NCBI GenBank assembly: GCA_964645765.1
Contig: CAZYBE010000026.1
Location: forward strand, 1 to 42,437
Origin: CAZGMN01 sp964645765
Lineage (GTDB): Bacteria; Acidobacteriota; Aminicenantia; Aminicenantales; Aminicenantaceae
DNA length: 42,437 nt
Reading direction: 5' to 3'
Below are positions 1-9,399 of the stretch, piece after piece. Position 1 is the first letter of the stretch; the number at the start of each line of letters is the position of its first letter. The notes under the pieces were generated by a model. It saw nothing but the letters and a program-made list of their open reading frames with translations, searched no databases and was not told where the DNA came from. A program made the position numbers and the translations under genes.

Positions 1-108
1 GTCGGGCGGCGAGCATGTCTGAGCGAAGCGAGTTGCGCAGCCGCCGAGAAGAGCGGATGGAGAAGGCGTTAAAAATCCGATTGGGAGCAAGGCTGTTTCC
101 CAAAACCT
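1..108 (-). repeat. Interspersed repeat A, copy 1 (cut by window edge)
   Basis: Read on the minus strand this stretch matches, with few mismatches, the sequence at 21583-21690 and the shorter copy at 9187-9276. Shared landmarks are AGGTTTTGGGAAA near the outer end, CTCCCAATCGGATTTTTAACG, and a GC-rich GGCGGCTGCG block. It abuts the stop codon (108-110) of the neighbouring transporter gene. The far end lies outside the window, so its second inverted end cannot be checked. Confidence 0.85.
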
Positions 109-2588
109 CAAGAAAATTCGACTTTCTCCAGAGTCTTGAGCAGCTTCCTGCACTTCTTGGCTTTGTCCTCGAGAGGGACATCATCAATTAGAGGGAGAAG
201 AACTTCCATCATTTCTTTCTTTATGATGTTGTCCAGCAGTTCAATCGAATAGTCTATGGATTTTCTTGTCCCGGCACAGATATTCTGATAAGCCTTGATC
301 ATATCTTCCTGGGGATAGATAAGACTCAACAATTCAAAAATCCGCTGGAGAGTCCGCGCCAAATTATTCTCCAAGTCCCTGGCCAGGAACTCTTTCTTTT
401 TATCTTCAATCAAGCTTTGAATCTCGATAAGGGTAACATAACATTCTTTGATTCTCTGATTAATTTCAGCCAGAACTATTTTTTCTGGAAAATGAATCTG
501 GGGATTTCTCGACCTCATCCCGTACATGGCTTCGATGAGCTCGGACTCAAGGTCTTTGTTCCTCTTCTTTAACTCCGAAGCCAGCAGGTCTGCTGCTCTT
601 TGAAAGTCGGTTCTGGCCAAGATTTCCGGAATAGCCTTGCGCAATCGAATATCTTCCTCGTCGTCCCCGAGAAAATCTTTCAATGTTCCAATGATTTTAA
701 TCCCGTATTCTTCTAAAGCAGAGCTTGCGACCGCCTGAATGGAGGGCTCGCGGAGATGGGGGATGATCAGAGGCAAAACTTCCCTCCTTCCCAGCTTTCC
801 GGCACTCTCAACAGCATAGCGGACCACGTCTGACGATTCATCCCTGAGCAGCTTGCTGAGGCTCTGAATGAGCGCTGGAGTTGGCTCCATCATCCCCATA
901 ACTTTAGCCGCCTCCATCCTGGAAACCTCTGCCTCTTTGCCTGCCTCACTCACCACTCTGTGGATGTGCTCTTTCATCAATTCCTGGTAAACGCTGAGCG
1001 ACATGATTTCCTTAACCTCGGTGTCGAGGCTCTCATCTTCCAGAGAATCATCAAGCTCAGGCATCAACGCCTCTCCATCCACTTCAAGGAGAGAGTCCAT
1101 AGAACTTGCTCGGACCTCATCCGATTTCCGCGAAATTATTTTTCGCAGCTCAGGGCTCATTCTTTCTTTTTTAATAAGGTCAAAGAGATTCATGGCGTAT
1201 AAAACCGAGCTTCTCTTCTTGCTCTGGAGCGTGTCGAAGACCAATTTGGTCATGTCCACATCAATCTTTTCTGAAACAAGCTTGTCAGCATCCGGCCATC
1301 TTATCCTTAAATTCCTCTTGACAATATTCACATATTCTTTGGTGATCCACTGGTCGAGAGCAATCCAGAGAAAAATAATAACGATGACAATGAGGCTCAT
1401 CTGCTTCAGAGAAAAGTGCAACAGTGTAAAAAACAAAAGGATAAAAATCGCAGCTAATCCTTTTGCCAGCTTATTGACAAACATATCGATGAAGACTTTG
1501 GCCTTATACTTGATCTCAGGAGAGATGGGAATATAGAGCAATTCCCTGACAGATTGACTGAGGGAATTGGAAAAACTGATGTCAGTTCCCTTTAAGGCAA
1601 CTGCCCCAAAGAACGGAACAAAAAATACAGAGAATGAGCCGAGCAATAAGAAGACGGGAGTGATCAAAAGTGCGACGCGGATCCCAAAATTCCTCAAAAT
1701 TCGGTTTGTAGCGAGAATATGAAGAAAGTAGGAAAAAATGAGCAAAAAGGTAAAAAAGCCTGCGAGGAAGGCAGTCCTCGCGTTTTTTATTGGGAATTTT
1801 GTCGCAATTTGAGAGTTGAACTGAAAATCAACAAGAGTCGTGACCAAAATATCAACAAAGACGATACCGGCCAAGAGCATCAAATGACGACTCTTTCTCA
1901 AGAGCCCGAAACTCTTGAAGTAGCCAACCTTGGGCTTAGGCATCTCGATAGAGGCAGCTGCCTCCGGCTTTTCCTCCAGAGAACGGACCTTATGAACGCT
2001 GTTGACGATTAGGATTCCGGCGAGAAGCATGAATGGACATATCAGAAGAAGATTTTCTGTCCCGATTCTCTTGGCCAGAAAAGAAGAGAGGAGAGAGCCA
2101 ACAACTCCACCCAGCAGCCCCCCGCTGACGAGAAAGCCAATCAACCTTTTCGCTTGACGCGGGTTATAAATATCATTGATTAAAATCCAGAACTGGGTGA
2201 CTAAAACGACCAAGAATATCTCTGCCCAAAACCAATAAATATAATAAAGCCATTTCCATTGATTCCTGAAGAATATCCAGAATAGAAACTGAGTCAAAAT
2301 AAAAAATGCCAGGCTGAAAGATATATAAAGCTGTCTCTTCAAAACATTCAATAACTTGGTGTTCAAGACGACAACAAAACCCATCAGCACCGCTGTCAAG
2401 AGATAAGCGATAGGAAGTTTACCCGCTCCAAGTCGCTGAAGGAACATGGATATCTTGACGGGCTTGATGATCCAGGCCGAAGCGGTAATCAGAAAGAAAT
2501 AAAAAAACATGAGAAGAGAGGGGGTCGTCTCCTCGGGTCTTACCTCGACATAACGGGATAAAATTTTATGGAGAAAGCTCTTGGTCAT
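108..2588 (-). CDS. NTT/TLC-like nucleotide transporter homologue with C-terminal HEAT repeats (copy 1)
   Basis: 826 aa inner-membrane protein. Residues about 20-420 form a run of roughly twelve hydrophobic segments with signatures of the ATP/ADP translocase (NTT, TLC) superfamily: WIIKPVKISMFL in the first helix, TQFWILINDIYNPRQAKRLIG mid-domain (19-20 residues), and a glycine-rich GGLLGGVVGS helix. Residues about 430-826 are soluble and helical, with HEAT-like units such as LRDESSDVVRYAVESAGKLG. Its ATG overlaps the stop of the upstream paralogue by ATGA, so the two are translationally coupled. Family members exchange ATP/ADP or import NTPs or NAD; the substrate here cannot be read from sequence. 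The HEAT tail presumably docks a partner or regulates transport (inference). Shadow reading frames on the plus strand are not genes. Confidence 0.85.
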   Translation of the reverse strand: MTKSFLHKILSRYVEVRPEETTPSLLMFFYFFLITASAWIIKPVKISMFLQRLGAGKLPIAYLLTAVLMGFVVVLNTKLLNVLKRQLYISFSLAFFILTQFLFWIFFRNQWKWLYYIYWFWAEIFLVVLVTQFWILINDIYNPRQAKRLIGFLVSGGLLGGVVGSLLSSFLAKRIGTENLLLICPFMLLAGILIVNSVHKVRSLEEKPEAAASIEMPKPKVGYFKSFGLLRKSRHLMLLAGIVFVDILVTTLVDFQFNSQIATKFPIKNARTAFLAGFFTFLLIFSYFLHILATNRILRNFGIRVALLITPVFLLLGSFSVFFVPFFGAVALKGTDISFSNSLSQSVRELLYIPISPEIKYKAKVFIDMFVNKLAKGLAAIFILLFFTLLHFSLKQMSLIVIVIIFLWIALDQWITKEYVNIVKRNLRIRWPDADKLVSEKIDVDMTKLVFDTLQSKKRSSVLYAMNLFDLIKKERMSPELRKIISRKSDEVRASSMDSLLEVDGEALMPELDDSLEDESLDTEVKEIMSLSVYQELMKEHIHRVVSEAGKEAEVSRMEAAKVMGMMEPTPALIQSLSKLLRDESSDVVRYAVESAGKLGRREVLPLIIPHLREPSIQAVASSALEEYGIKIIGTLKDFLGDDEEDIRLRKAIPEILARTDFQRAADLLASELKKRNKDLESELIEAMYGMRSRNPQIHFPEKIVLAEINQRIKECYVTLIEIQSLIEDKKKEFLARDLENNLARTLQRIFELLSLIYPQEDMIKAYQNICAGTRKSIDYSIELLDNIIKKEMMEVLLPLIDDVPLEDKAKKCRKLLKTLEKVEFS

Positions 2589-5101
2589 GCCGTCTCTTTA
2601 AAAATTGGGGAACTCTTAAGGAGACTCTGGCATCTTTGGACTCTTTCTTCGAGAGAAATATCTTCGATGATTGGAAGCAAGATATCTCTCATTTCTTTAT
2701 GAAGAATATTATCAAGGAGTTCAACAGCATAAGCAATAGAATTCTTTGTTCCGGCTCGAATATTCTGGTAAGCTCTGGCAATATCATCGTGGGGATAAAC
2801 GACTCCCAGCAACTTAAAAATATTCATCTGCGAGAAAGTCAAATTTCTCTCCAGAGCTTTTCTTCTCGATTCATTTTTACTCTCAGAGCTTAATTCATCG
2901 AGTTGGATGAGAATCTGGTAGTGCTTTTTTATTTCTTTAAAGATTTTAGATTTAACTGCCTCTTCCGGGAATTGAACAACTGGCTTTTCAGAGCGGATCC
3001 TATCCAGAGCATCAATGAGCTCTGAGTCCATATCCCCTCTATCCTCTGCCAATTCCCAGCAGAGGAAATCCGCAGCGTCTTGAGTTCCGATATAAGCCAG
3101 AATTGAAGTCACGGCCTTCCGCAATTCGATATTTTCTTTTGTATCTCCCATATAATCAGCCAGTGTTCCCACGATTTTTTGGCCGTATTTTTCAAGGGCA
3201 GAAACGGCATCTTCCCTCGTCATCGGATTCCGTAATTTACTGACCAGGGCAGGAACATACTCCTTTTTTCTTAAGTTGGCGGCGCTTTCAATGGCATATT
3301 TGCTGACCTCCGGCGATTCATCCTGGAGGAGCTCTTCGAGCTTCTGAACAAGAGGCGAATGAGATTCCATCAACCCTATGGCCTTTGCCAATTCCATCCT
3401 GGCTGTCACCGTCTCTTTGCTTTCATCCGTTATAGTTTTATCGAAATAGCCCTTCATCAATTCCTGATAGACATCAAGGGACATAATCTCCTTAACATCT
3501 TTCTCCAGGGCTTTGTCGTCGATAAAATCCTCAGTCTCAGGAAATAGAGTTGTATCCTGAGATTCAAAAAGAGCTCCCAAGGACGATACCTTCATTTCAT
3601 CTGATTTGTAAGAGATCAATTTTCTCAATTCTGGAGTGAGCTTATCCTGCTTTATCAAGTCAAAAAGATGCATGGCATACAGGATTGAGCTTCGATTCTT
3701 GCTCTCCAAAGTGTCAAACACGAGCTTTGTGTAGTCGATGTCCATTTTCTCAGCCACTGCCCGGTCCGCCCTCTCCCATTTCATCTCCAATTTTTGTTTT
3801 ACGGTATTGGTGTATTCCTTGCTTGCTTTCAGATTAAGGACGATCCATCCAAAAATAAAAAGGGCGGAAATAAAGCTCACGAATTGGACTTGGATTCTAT
3901 GTAATAAAAAAATTATGATTACAAGTATCACCGCCCCGATGCCTTCGGCAAACCTGTTGAGAAACATGTCGATGAATATTTTTGCCTTGTTCTTAATCTC
4001 GGGAGAAACAGGAATGTAGAGAAGCTCACGGGCCGATTGATTGATGGAAAAAGAGAGGCTTTTGTCACTCGCCTTGATGGCAATGGCAAAAACAAGAACC
4101 TGCCAAGTGGCAATTCCCAGAGAAAGAAGGAGGAGGACGGCAGGGTAAAGCAATAAAGCAAAACGAATGCCATAGCGTTTGATAAGGCTGCTGGTCATCA
4201 AGAGTTGAAGCAGAAAAGCAAAAACCAACATTCCTGTATTAAAAAGCCCAAAGAAGACTGTCAGATTCCCTCCGAAAGGATTGGCTTTAACGACTATGCT
4301 CTTTGATTGCCAATCAATAAAAATTGACACAATTCCTGTGACTATGACCACTGCTGCCAAGAGTTTGAGGTAATAATCTTTTCTTACAGTATCGAAGCAA
4401 TCTTTAAAGCCGGCTCTCTGCGTCTCTCTCCTTATTTCTCTGAATTTTTGAGTTCCTTCTCCAGAAATAATTTGTCTCTTTCTCTGCCAGGCGTATATAT
4501 AATTCACGACAAGAGGACAGACAACAAGGAACCCAGAGGCTATGAAAAGAAGATTTTTACTGGACACATGATACCGTGCTAGAATAAACGTTATTAACCC
4601 CCCGGCCATCCCTCCCAATATTCCTCCACTGCCAAAGAAGCCGATCAGCCTTTTTGCTTCCCTGGGGTTAAAAACATCATTGACCAGAATCCAGAACTGC
4701 GTCACAAGAACAACAACTAACATATTGGCCCACATCCAATAGGCAATAAGCAACCATCTCCTGCTCTCCACCTCCCCTCTGGGCCAAAGAAACCAGAAAA
4801 TGAGACAGGTTAGAATAAAGAAGAAAAGGCTGAAGCTTATTAAAAGATGTCTTCGAATTTTGATTTGAAGCTTGGAATGAAAAGCAACAACAATTGCCAC
4901 GATAAGGGCCGTAGCATAAGCATAGGGAAGATATTGGGGACCAAGCTTCTTTAAAAAGTCTGCGTCCCGGATAGATTTAATAATTGTAAAGGGAGCGGTG
5001 ATAAAGAAAAAATAAAAGAAAAGGAGAAGAGAGATGATTTCCTCGCCCGGCTTAATGTCGACAATATGCGAGAGAAAACTATGCAGGCGGTTCTTTTCCA
5101 T
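2585..5101 (-). CDS. NTT/TLC-like nucleotide transporter homologue with C-terminal HEAT repeats (copy 2)
   Basis: 838 aa paralogue of the next gene, with the same architecture: about twelve membrane segments (residues about 20-430), then a HEAT-like helical region. Matching landmarks are TIIKSIRDADFLKKLG in helix 1, TQFWILVNDVFNPREAKRLI in the middle, a GGILGGMAGG helix, and ELLYIPVSPEIKNKAKIFID before the last membrane segments. HEAT-like units include LQDESPEVSKYAIESAANLR. It starts 33 nt after the STAS gene stop and overlaps the following paralogue by 4 nt, so STAS and both transporters probably form one operon. The tandem pair looks like an old duplication, because the copies are clearly diverged. 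A heterodimer is possible but not shown. Confidence 0.85.
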   Translation of the reverse strand: MEKNRLHSFLSHIVDIKPGEEIISLLLFFYFFFITAPFTIIKSIRDADFLKKLGPQYLPYAYATALIVAIVVAFHSKLQIKIRRHLLISFSLFFFILTCLIFWFLWPRGEVESRRWLLIAYWMWANMLVVVLVTQFWILVNDVFNPREAKRLIGFFGSGGILGGMAGGLITFILARYHVSSKNLLFIASGFLVVCPLVVNYIYAWQRKRQIISGEGTQKFREIRRETQRAGFKDCFDTVRKDYYLKLLAAVVIVTGIVSIFIDWQSKSIVVKANPFGGNLTVFFGLFNTGMLVFAFLLQLLMTSSLIKRYGIRFALLLYPAVLLLLSLGIATWQVLVFAIAIKASDKSLSFSINQSARELLYIPVSPEIKNKAKIFIDMFLNRFAEGIGAVILVIIIFLLHRIQVQFVSFISALFIFGWIVLNLKASKEYTNTVKQKLEMKWERADRAVAEKMDIDYTKLVFDTLESKNRSSILYAMHLFDLIKQDKLTPELRKLISYKSDEMKVSSLGALFESQDTTLFPETEDFIDDKALEKDVKEIMSLDVYQELMKGYFDKTITDESKETVTARMELAKAIGLMESHSPLVQKLEELLQDESPEVSKYAIESAANLRKKEYVPALVSKLRNPMTREDAVSALEKYGQKIVGTLADYMGDTKENIELRKAVTSILAYIGTQDAADFLCWELAEDRGDMDSELIDALDRIRSEKPVVQFPEEAVKSKIFKEIKKHYQILIQLDELSSESKNESRRKALERNLTFSQMNIFKLLGVVYPHDDIARAYQNIRAGTKNSIAYAVELLDNILHKEMRDILLPIIEDISLEERVQRCQSLLKSSPIFKETA

Positions 5102-5133
5102 ATAAAGGCTCTATCCAAAAAAGCCAACGAAAA

Positions 5134-5481
5134 TTATCCCTTAAAAAAGCTGTCGAGTGCCAATTCTTCGTCATCGAATATTTCAAAGACCTTGGTCAGC
5201 ATTGTCACTTGAAAGACCAGGTAGAGTTTCTTCGATATCTTGGCGATTTTCAGCTTCCCACCCAAATTGTGAGTGGATATATAGCTGGCTAAAATCTCCC
5301 CAACTCCGAAGCTGTCGATGAATTCAACGTTCTGAAAATTGAGGAGGATGTTCCTCTTGCCTGTGTCCAATTGGTCTTTAACGAGCTGATGAAGAGTGAT
5401 GTCGGTTATGTCTGACCTCCTGATTTCTCCTTCAATATCAAATATCAAGATATCGTCTTTCTCTCTTGTGCTTATTTTCAT
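5134..5481 (-). CDS. STAS-domain protein, anti-sigma factor antagonist type
   Basis: 115 aa, essentially one STAS domain. The phosphoacceptor loop reads EFIDSFGVGEI with Ser57 at the site phosphorylated in SpoIIAA/RsbV proteins; the N-terminal strand is DILIFDIEGEI. In that family an RsbW-type kinase phosphorylates the serine, and the unphosphorylated form binds the kinase to free a sigma factor or other target. A purine-rich AGGAAGGG lies just before the ATG. It is first in a likely operon with the two HEAT-fused transporters. A candidate kinase partner, an RsbW-like ATPase, is encoded 15 kb away at 20986-21453; pairing them is inference. Confidence 0.88.
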   Translation of the reverse strand: MKISTREKDDILIFDIEGEIRRSDITDITLHQLVKDQLDTGKRNILLNFQNVEFIDSFGVGEILASYISTHNLGGKLKIAKISKKLYLVFQVTMLTKVFEIFDDEELALDSFFKG

Positions 5482-5663
5482 CTTATCCCTTCCTCTCTCG
5501 GATTTGATGGTATCGGCTTATCTTTGGCCGGCTAAGGCTTGTTTCCGTCACTTCATAGCTTTTATCAAAAGAGGAATTTAAAGTCAAATCCAATATCTAT
5601 CTCACTGAAAAAAAGCGGATTATGCGCCTACAAAGGGTAGCTGACTAAAATTAGAGAGGAAGT

Positions 5664-6023
5664 CTATTTCTGTTCACTTATAAAAAGCGTGACGAGGACA
5701 AATTGATAGAGTTTTGGCTTTTCGCCGATGTCAAGTTCTGTAAACTTTATCCCATACATGAAGCTTTTACCTTCTTTTTTCTGCCAGATAATTTTCCCAT
5801 AGATATTGACTTTAAGTTTCCGAGGCATGTCCAGTCTAAAAACCAAATCCGTTCCTACAGAAGAATCAAGGGGGCTCTCGATACACATCCCTTCAAGATT
5901 GATATTCACGATCCAGCCTTTTGCTCTTTTTTCAACTCTATCATTCTTCCAGAGTTGGATTCTGGCTTTTACCGGAACTCTTGGAGATTTTCTCCTTTCT
6001 ATCTCTCTCGCCTTCTGACTCAT
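5664..6023 (-). CDS. PilZ-domain protein, probable c-di-GMP receptor
   Basis: 119 aa single PilZ domain. The c-di-GMP contacting RxxxR motif is visible as R11-K-S-P-R15. The second motif, normally D/NxSxxG, appears as N40-I-N-L-E-G45 with Asn in place of Ser. The fold continues with a strand resembling VNIYGKIIW and ends after YGIKFTEL. PilZ domains couple c-di-GMP level to motility, secretion or polysaccharide output; no effector domain is attached. A purine-rich GAGAGGG precedes the ATG. The window also encodes a GGDEF protein (15507-16763) and an HD-GYP protein (19880-20815), so the pathway has a candidate writer, eraser and reader nearby. Confidence 0.85.
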   Translation of the reverse strand: MSQKAREIERRKSPRVPVKARIQLWKNDRVEKRAKGWIVNINLEGMCIESPLDSSVGTDLVFRLDMPRKLKVNIYGKIIWQKKEGKSFMYGIKFTELDIGEKPKLYQFVLVTLFISEQK

Positions 6024-6172
6024 ATCCCTCTCGGCCTCGGGCCACTTAGAGCCAATTATTATCGCCTGCTCATAAAAAAGATAACATCAAAAAAATTATT
6101 CTGATGTTAGAGAATTTATATCATAGAAAAAAATTTATGTCAAAAGATTGTGTAAGATTTTTTGACAAAAGG

Positions 6173-9130
6173 TCATCTCGACGACTCTGAAGTCATCTGT
6201 CTCAGGATTTTCTTATTCATCGTTGCCAGCTTATTGACTAGAATAAAATCTTTGTCCGCATGAGACAACAGCTCCATAGCTTTTTGATATTCTTTTTTGG
6301 CTTCATTGATGTCATTATTCACAAGATAGATCTCAGCCAAGTTTAAATGAGACGCAGCGTAATTTGGGTTGTATTCGCTGGCTTCTTTTAGAAGCCCAAA
6401 CGCCAAATTGTCTTTTTTCATCTTCATAAGAACTTCGGCAAATTCCTCATAAAAATAAGAATGATTGAACATCGAAGACCAATAGCCCATTTTCCTTTTT
6501 ATTCTTTTTCCTTCTTCGATATTCCCTAGAACTTCCTCAACACGACCTTTTAAGTATCCCTCGAGGACTCTCAGATGAATGTAAAACTTATAGACTGGAA
6601 AATAGTTTGTCGCATTAACCTTATTGTCAACAATCTTTTTCTCCATCTTGCTCAATACTTCTTGAAGAGTCTTCAAATTTCCTTTCTGGGCTGCGATGCA
6701 ACCGGCGAACCAAAAGGGAATACTTGGAGATTCATCAAGCCCTTTGCTGTAAGTATCGGCTGCATAATAATCGCAAACAGGCTTTATTTCTTGGGTCGCT
6801 TTTTCTAAATCCCCCCTCATGGAGTCGATAAGGGCTAAATAAAAATAGGCGTTAACCTTTTCTCTTTCTATTGTCGTTACTTTTTTGAGCTCTTCAATAT
6901 TTCTAACGGCCTCTTTGAGAAAGCCTTTTAGAATAAAATTCCTCGCCAGGTTTGTGTAAAGGTAACTAAGCTTAGGGTTAATTTCTTTTCCTCTTTCGAT
7001 AGCTTTTATGGCATCGTCGTACCTTCCGGCAAACATATACCCGGAAGCCAGGCTATCATAAGAGTTGGCTGTGACATCCAGTTCAATATATTTCTTGAAA
7101 TGCTCCTCAGCAAGAAGATGGTTCCCCAACCAGGAATAACAAAAGGCAATATGATTGTGAGCCAGGGAGTAGTTGGAGTCCAATCCTATGGCCTGTGTGT
7201 AGTGTTTCACGGCCTCGTCGGCATCACCACAATGAAAATAAGACTCGGCAAGCTCATAATGATACTCTTTTTTAAAGGGGAAAGCTTCGATCAATTGTCT
7301 GATATACTGACGCTCTTCACTCGGCTTGAAATTTATTCGGGCCTGCAACGCCATGAGCCTGAGCAAGTCATACTCGATAAGCTTATCTTTCTTCTCAAGA
7401 GCTGTCTGAAGATTTTTTCCAGCATCCTCTCTATCTCCCCGAAAGAGGAGAACTTCAGCAAATTTCAATCTAGCCAGGCTGAACTCCGGGTCCATCTCAA
7501 TGGCTGTTTTGTATTCATCAAATGCTGTGTCTCTGTCCAGCTTCTTCCAGGCATCCTCTCCCTTCAGGAAGTGGGAAAGAGAATCCGGACTATCGGTGCA
7601 AATCTGGGAAAGCGTTCTTTCTCCTTCTATCTTTCCTATCAAACCCTCTGACTCACGCGAAAGGAACGAATGGATTTTCTCAATTTTATCGGATATGAAG
7701 TCGTAATAGCCTTTACAATCAAACTTCTCTGAGCGTGCCGCTTTATCTTTTATTCTTATGGAAGCATAGACTTCAAACCCCGTCACTTTGGGGAAAACCT
7801 CAGCGTTAATCATCACCAGAGGCTTCTTTGGCTTTTCTTCGGCTGATTCTGTCTTCCTCTTATAAGTGATAAGGTCTTCTTGAGCATAGATGTTTAATTT
7901 TGTAGACGCGGTCAGGGAACGAAGGAGTAGAAATTCAAAAATATTTCTCTCTATCTCTTGGGGTTTCTCTGCGGCCAACTCGAATGAAATGAAATCTTCG
8001 TACTTGGCTTTTGACTGGACGAAACCTCTCCAGAGATAAAAGCCTCCGAGAATGACTAGCGCAGCCAAGACCAGTGCTGCTGCCCATTTGATTTGCGTCT
8101 TCTGGGCTTTCGTCCACTTTCTTTTTCTCTTTTCCTCGACCTTTATCCTTTCGACTGTTGGAATTTCTTTCTCTATCTTGCTCAATTCAAAAAGAAGCTC
8201 CTCCGCTGACTGATACCTTTTTTGCTTATCCTTCTCCATGCATTTGAGGATCAATCGGTTGAAATCATCGGGAATCTGGGTGTTGAATTTTCTGGGATCA
8301 GCAGGTTCTTGAGTCCTGTGCTTGAGAATAACGCTGAGAGGAGTGTCCCCTTCAAAAGGAACCTGGCCGGTGACCATCTCATAGAGGATGACTCCGAGAG
8401 AGTAGATATCAGAACGATTATCGACTTCAACCGCCTCTGCCTGCTCAGGTGACATGTAATGCGGAGTGCCGATCATCACTCCTTCACCCGTTATCCCTTT
8501 GGCTTTCAGCGAGCGAGCGATGCCGAAATCCATGATATGGGCGCTTCCCTCTTTATCAATTATGATATTCTGCGGCTTCAGGTCGCGGTGCACGACTCCA
8601 AGCCTGTGGGCCTCTTCCAGCCCTTCGCAGATTTGTTTGGCTATTGAAACCGCTTTGGCCACGCTCAGCTGTCCAACTCTTCGGATCGTGCTCTTCAAAT
8701 CTTCGCCATGAACATACTCCATGGTGATGTAGCGAGTTTTTTCCTCCTCACCAAAATGGTAGGTGCGGCAGACATTCCGGTGGGATATCTTGCGGGCAAA
8801 TTTCAGCTCGTTTCGAAAACGCTCGACGGTTTTCTCATCAGCAGCGACCTCTGGGCTCAAGAGCTTTAAAGCGACCTGTTCCCCTATTTCCTTATCAAAA
8901 GCTTTGTAAACAACGCCCATTCCGCCTCTTCCCAGCTCCTCCATGAGCTGGTATCTTCCGGCAAAGATACTGCCGATGGGTAATTCTCGGAAAGGGACAT
9001 CGAGTGTCTTTGTCAGAGAAAAGGGAATTTCCTCTGGAGGCTGAATCCTTGCGCCGCATTTGTAGCAAAAGCGGCTGTCCTGGGGATTCTCAGAATGACA
9101 CTGAGGGCACCTCGTTATCTCATTTTCCAT
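6173..9130 (-). CDS. Membrane-anchored Ser/Thr protein kinase with N-terminal zinc ribbon and C-terminal TPRs
   Basis: 985 aa from the ATG at 9130. A zinc ribbon comes first (C8-x2-C11, C22-x2-C25). The PknB-type kinase domain spans about residues 60-325: GRGGMG loop 67-72, Lys89, HRDLKPQN 181-188, DFG 201-203, SPE at about 227. A lysine-rich juxtamembrane segment precedes one membrane helix (about 349-367). The exported part carries TPR units from about residue 520 to the end. All catalytic residues are present. A longer frame could begin at TTG 9172, but that TTG is part of a TTGACT -35 box (see promoter) and the zinc ribbon begins properly at 9130. No clear Shine-Dalgarno precedes the ATG. 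It probably senses an extracytoplasmic or protein-complex signal through the TPRs (inference). Confidence 0.92.
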   Translation of the reverse strand: MENEITRCPQCHSENPQDSRFCYKCGARIQPPEEIPFSLTKTLDVPFRELPIGSIFAGRYQLMEELGRGGMGVVYKAFDKEIGEQVALKLLSPEVAADEKTVERFRNELKFARKISHRNVCRTYHFGEEEKTRYITMEYVHGEDLKSTIRRVGQLSVAKAVSIAKQICEGLEEAHRLGVVHRDLKPQNIIIDKEGSAHIMDFGIARSLKAKGITGEGVMIGTPHYMSPEQAEAVEVDNRSDIYSLGVILYEMVTGQVPFEGDTPLSVILKHRTQEPADPRKFNTQIPDDFNRLILKCMEKDKQKRYQSAEELLFELSKIEKEIPTVERIKVEEKRKRKWTKAQKTQIKWAAALVLAALVILGGFYLWRGFVQSKAKYEDFISFELAAEKPQEIERNIFEFLLLRSLTASTKLNIYAQEDLITYKRKTESAEEKPKKPLVMINAEVFPKVTGFEVYASIRIKDKAARSEKFDCKGYYDFISDKIEKIHSFLSRESEGLIGKIEGERTLSQICTDSPDSLSHFLKGEDAWKKLDRDTAFDEYKTAIEMDPEFSLARLKFAEVLLFRGDREDAGKNLQTALEKKDKLIEYDLLRLMALQARINFKPSEERQYIRQLIEAFPFKKEYHYELAESYFHCGDADEAVKHYTQAIGLDSNYSLAHNHIAFCYSWLGNHLLAEEHFKKYIELDVTANSYDSLASGYMFAGRYDDAIKAIERGKEINPKLSYLYTNLARNFILKGFLKEAVRNIEELKKVTTIEREKVNAYFYLALIDSMRGDLEKATQEIKPVCDYYAADTYSKGLDESPSIPFWFAGCIAAQKGNLKTLQEVLSKMEKKIVDNKVNATNYFPVYKFYIHLRVLEGYLKGRVEEVLGNIEEGKRIKRKMGYWSSMFNHSYFYEEFAEVLMKMKKDNLAFGLLKEASEYNPNYAASHLNLAEIYLVNNDINEAKKEYQKAMELLSHADKDFILVNKLATMNKKILRQMTSESSR

Positions 9131-9143
9131 GACTTTGTGGCTA

Positions 9144-9172
9144 AAAATAACAGCAAAAATGAAAATAGTCAA
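9144..9172 (-). promoter_or_regulatory. Candidate sigma-70-type promoter for the zinc-ribbon kinase
   Basis: On the minus strand TTGACT (9172-9167), a 17-nt spacer and TATTTT (9149-9144) precede the ATG at 9130 by 13 nt. The transcript would start about 6 nt before the ATG, which agrees with the missing Shine-Dalgarno. Confidence 0.5.
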
Positions 9173-9186
9173 GGTTGTGTATTAAA

Positions 9187-9276
9187 AGGTTTTGGGAAAT
9201 AGCTTCGCTCCCAATCGGATTTTTAACGCCATTCTCCATTCGCTCTTCCCGGCGGCTGCGGAAATTGCTTCTCGAC
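9187..9276 (+). repeat. Interspersed repeat A, copy 2 (one-sided)
   Basis: Starts with AGGTTTTGGGAAATAGC and follows the 21583-21660 sequence through CTCCCAATCGGATTTTTAACG and the CGGCGGCTGCGGAA block, then loses similarity near 9276. Only one of the two inverted ends is present. It lies 15 nt upstream of the -35 box of the kinase promoter, between that gene and the divergent phosphatase gene. Confidence 0.85.
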
Positions 9277-9399
9277 AAGAAAGTCAACAGTAAGGGTCAT
9301 AGACTTAATTCTTGAGTATCTTTATACTTAAGTTGCTATTATCAAAAAATATAATAAAATATATAAAGAGCCTTTTGGCCGAAATTTTGATCAAACGAC

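Noticed and set aside
9131..9172. TTG 9172 as start of the zinc-ribbon kinase
   Set aside because: The TTG is the first half of a TTGACT -35 box with a matching -10; the zinc ribbon starts at ATG 9130.
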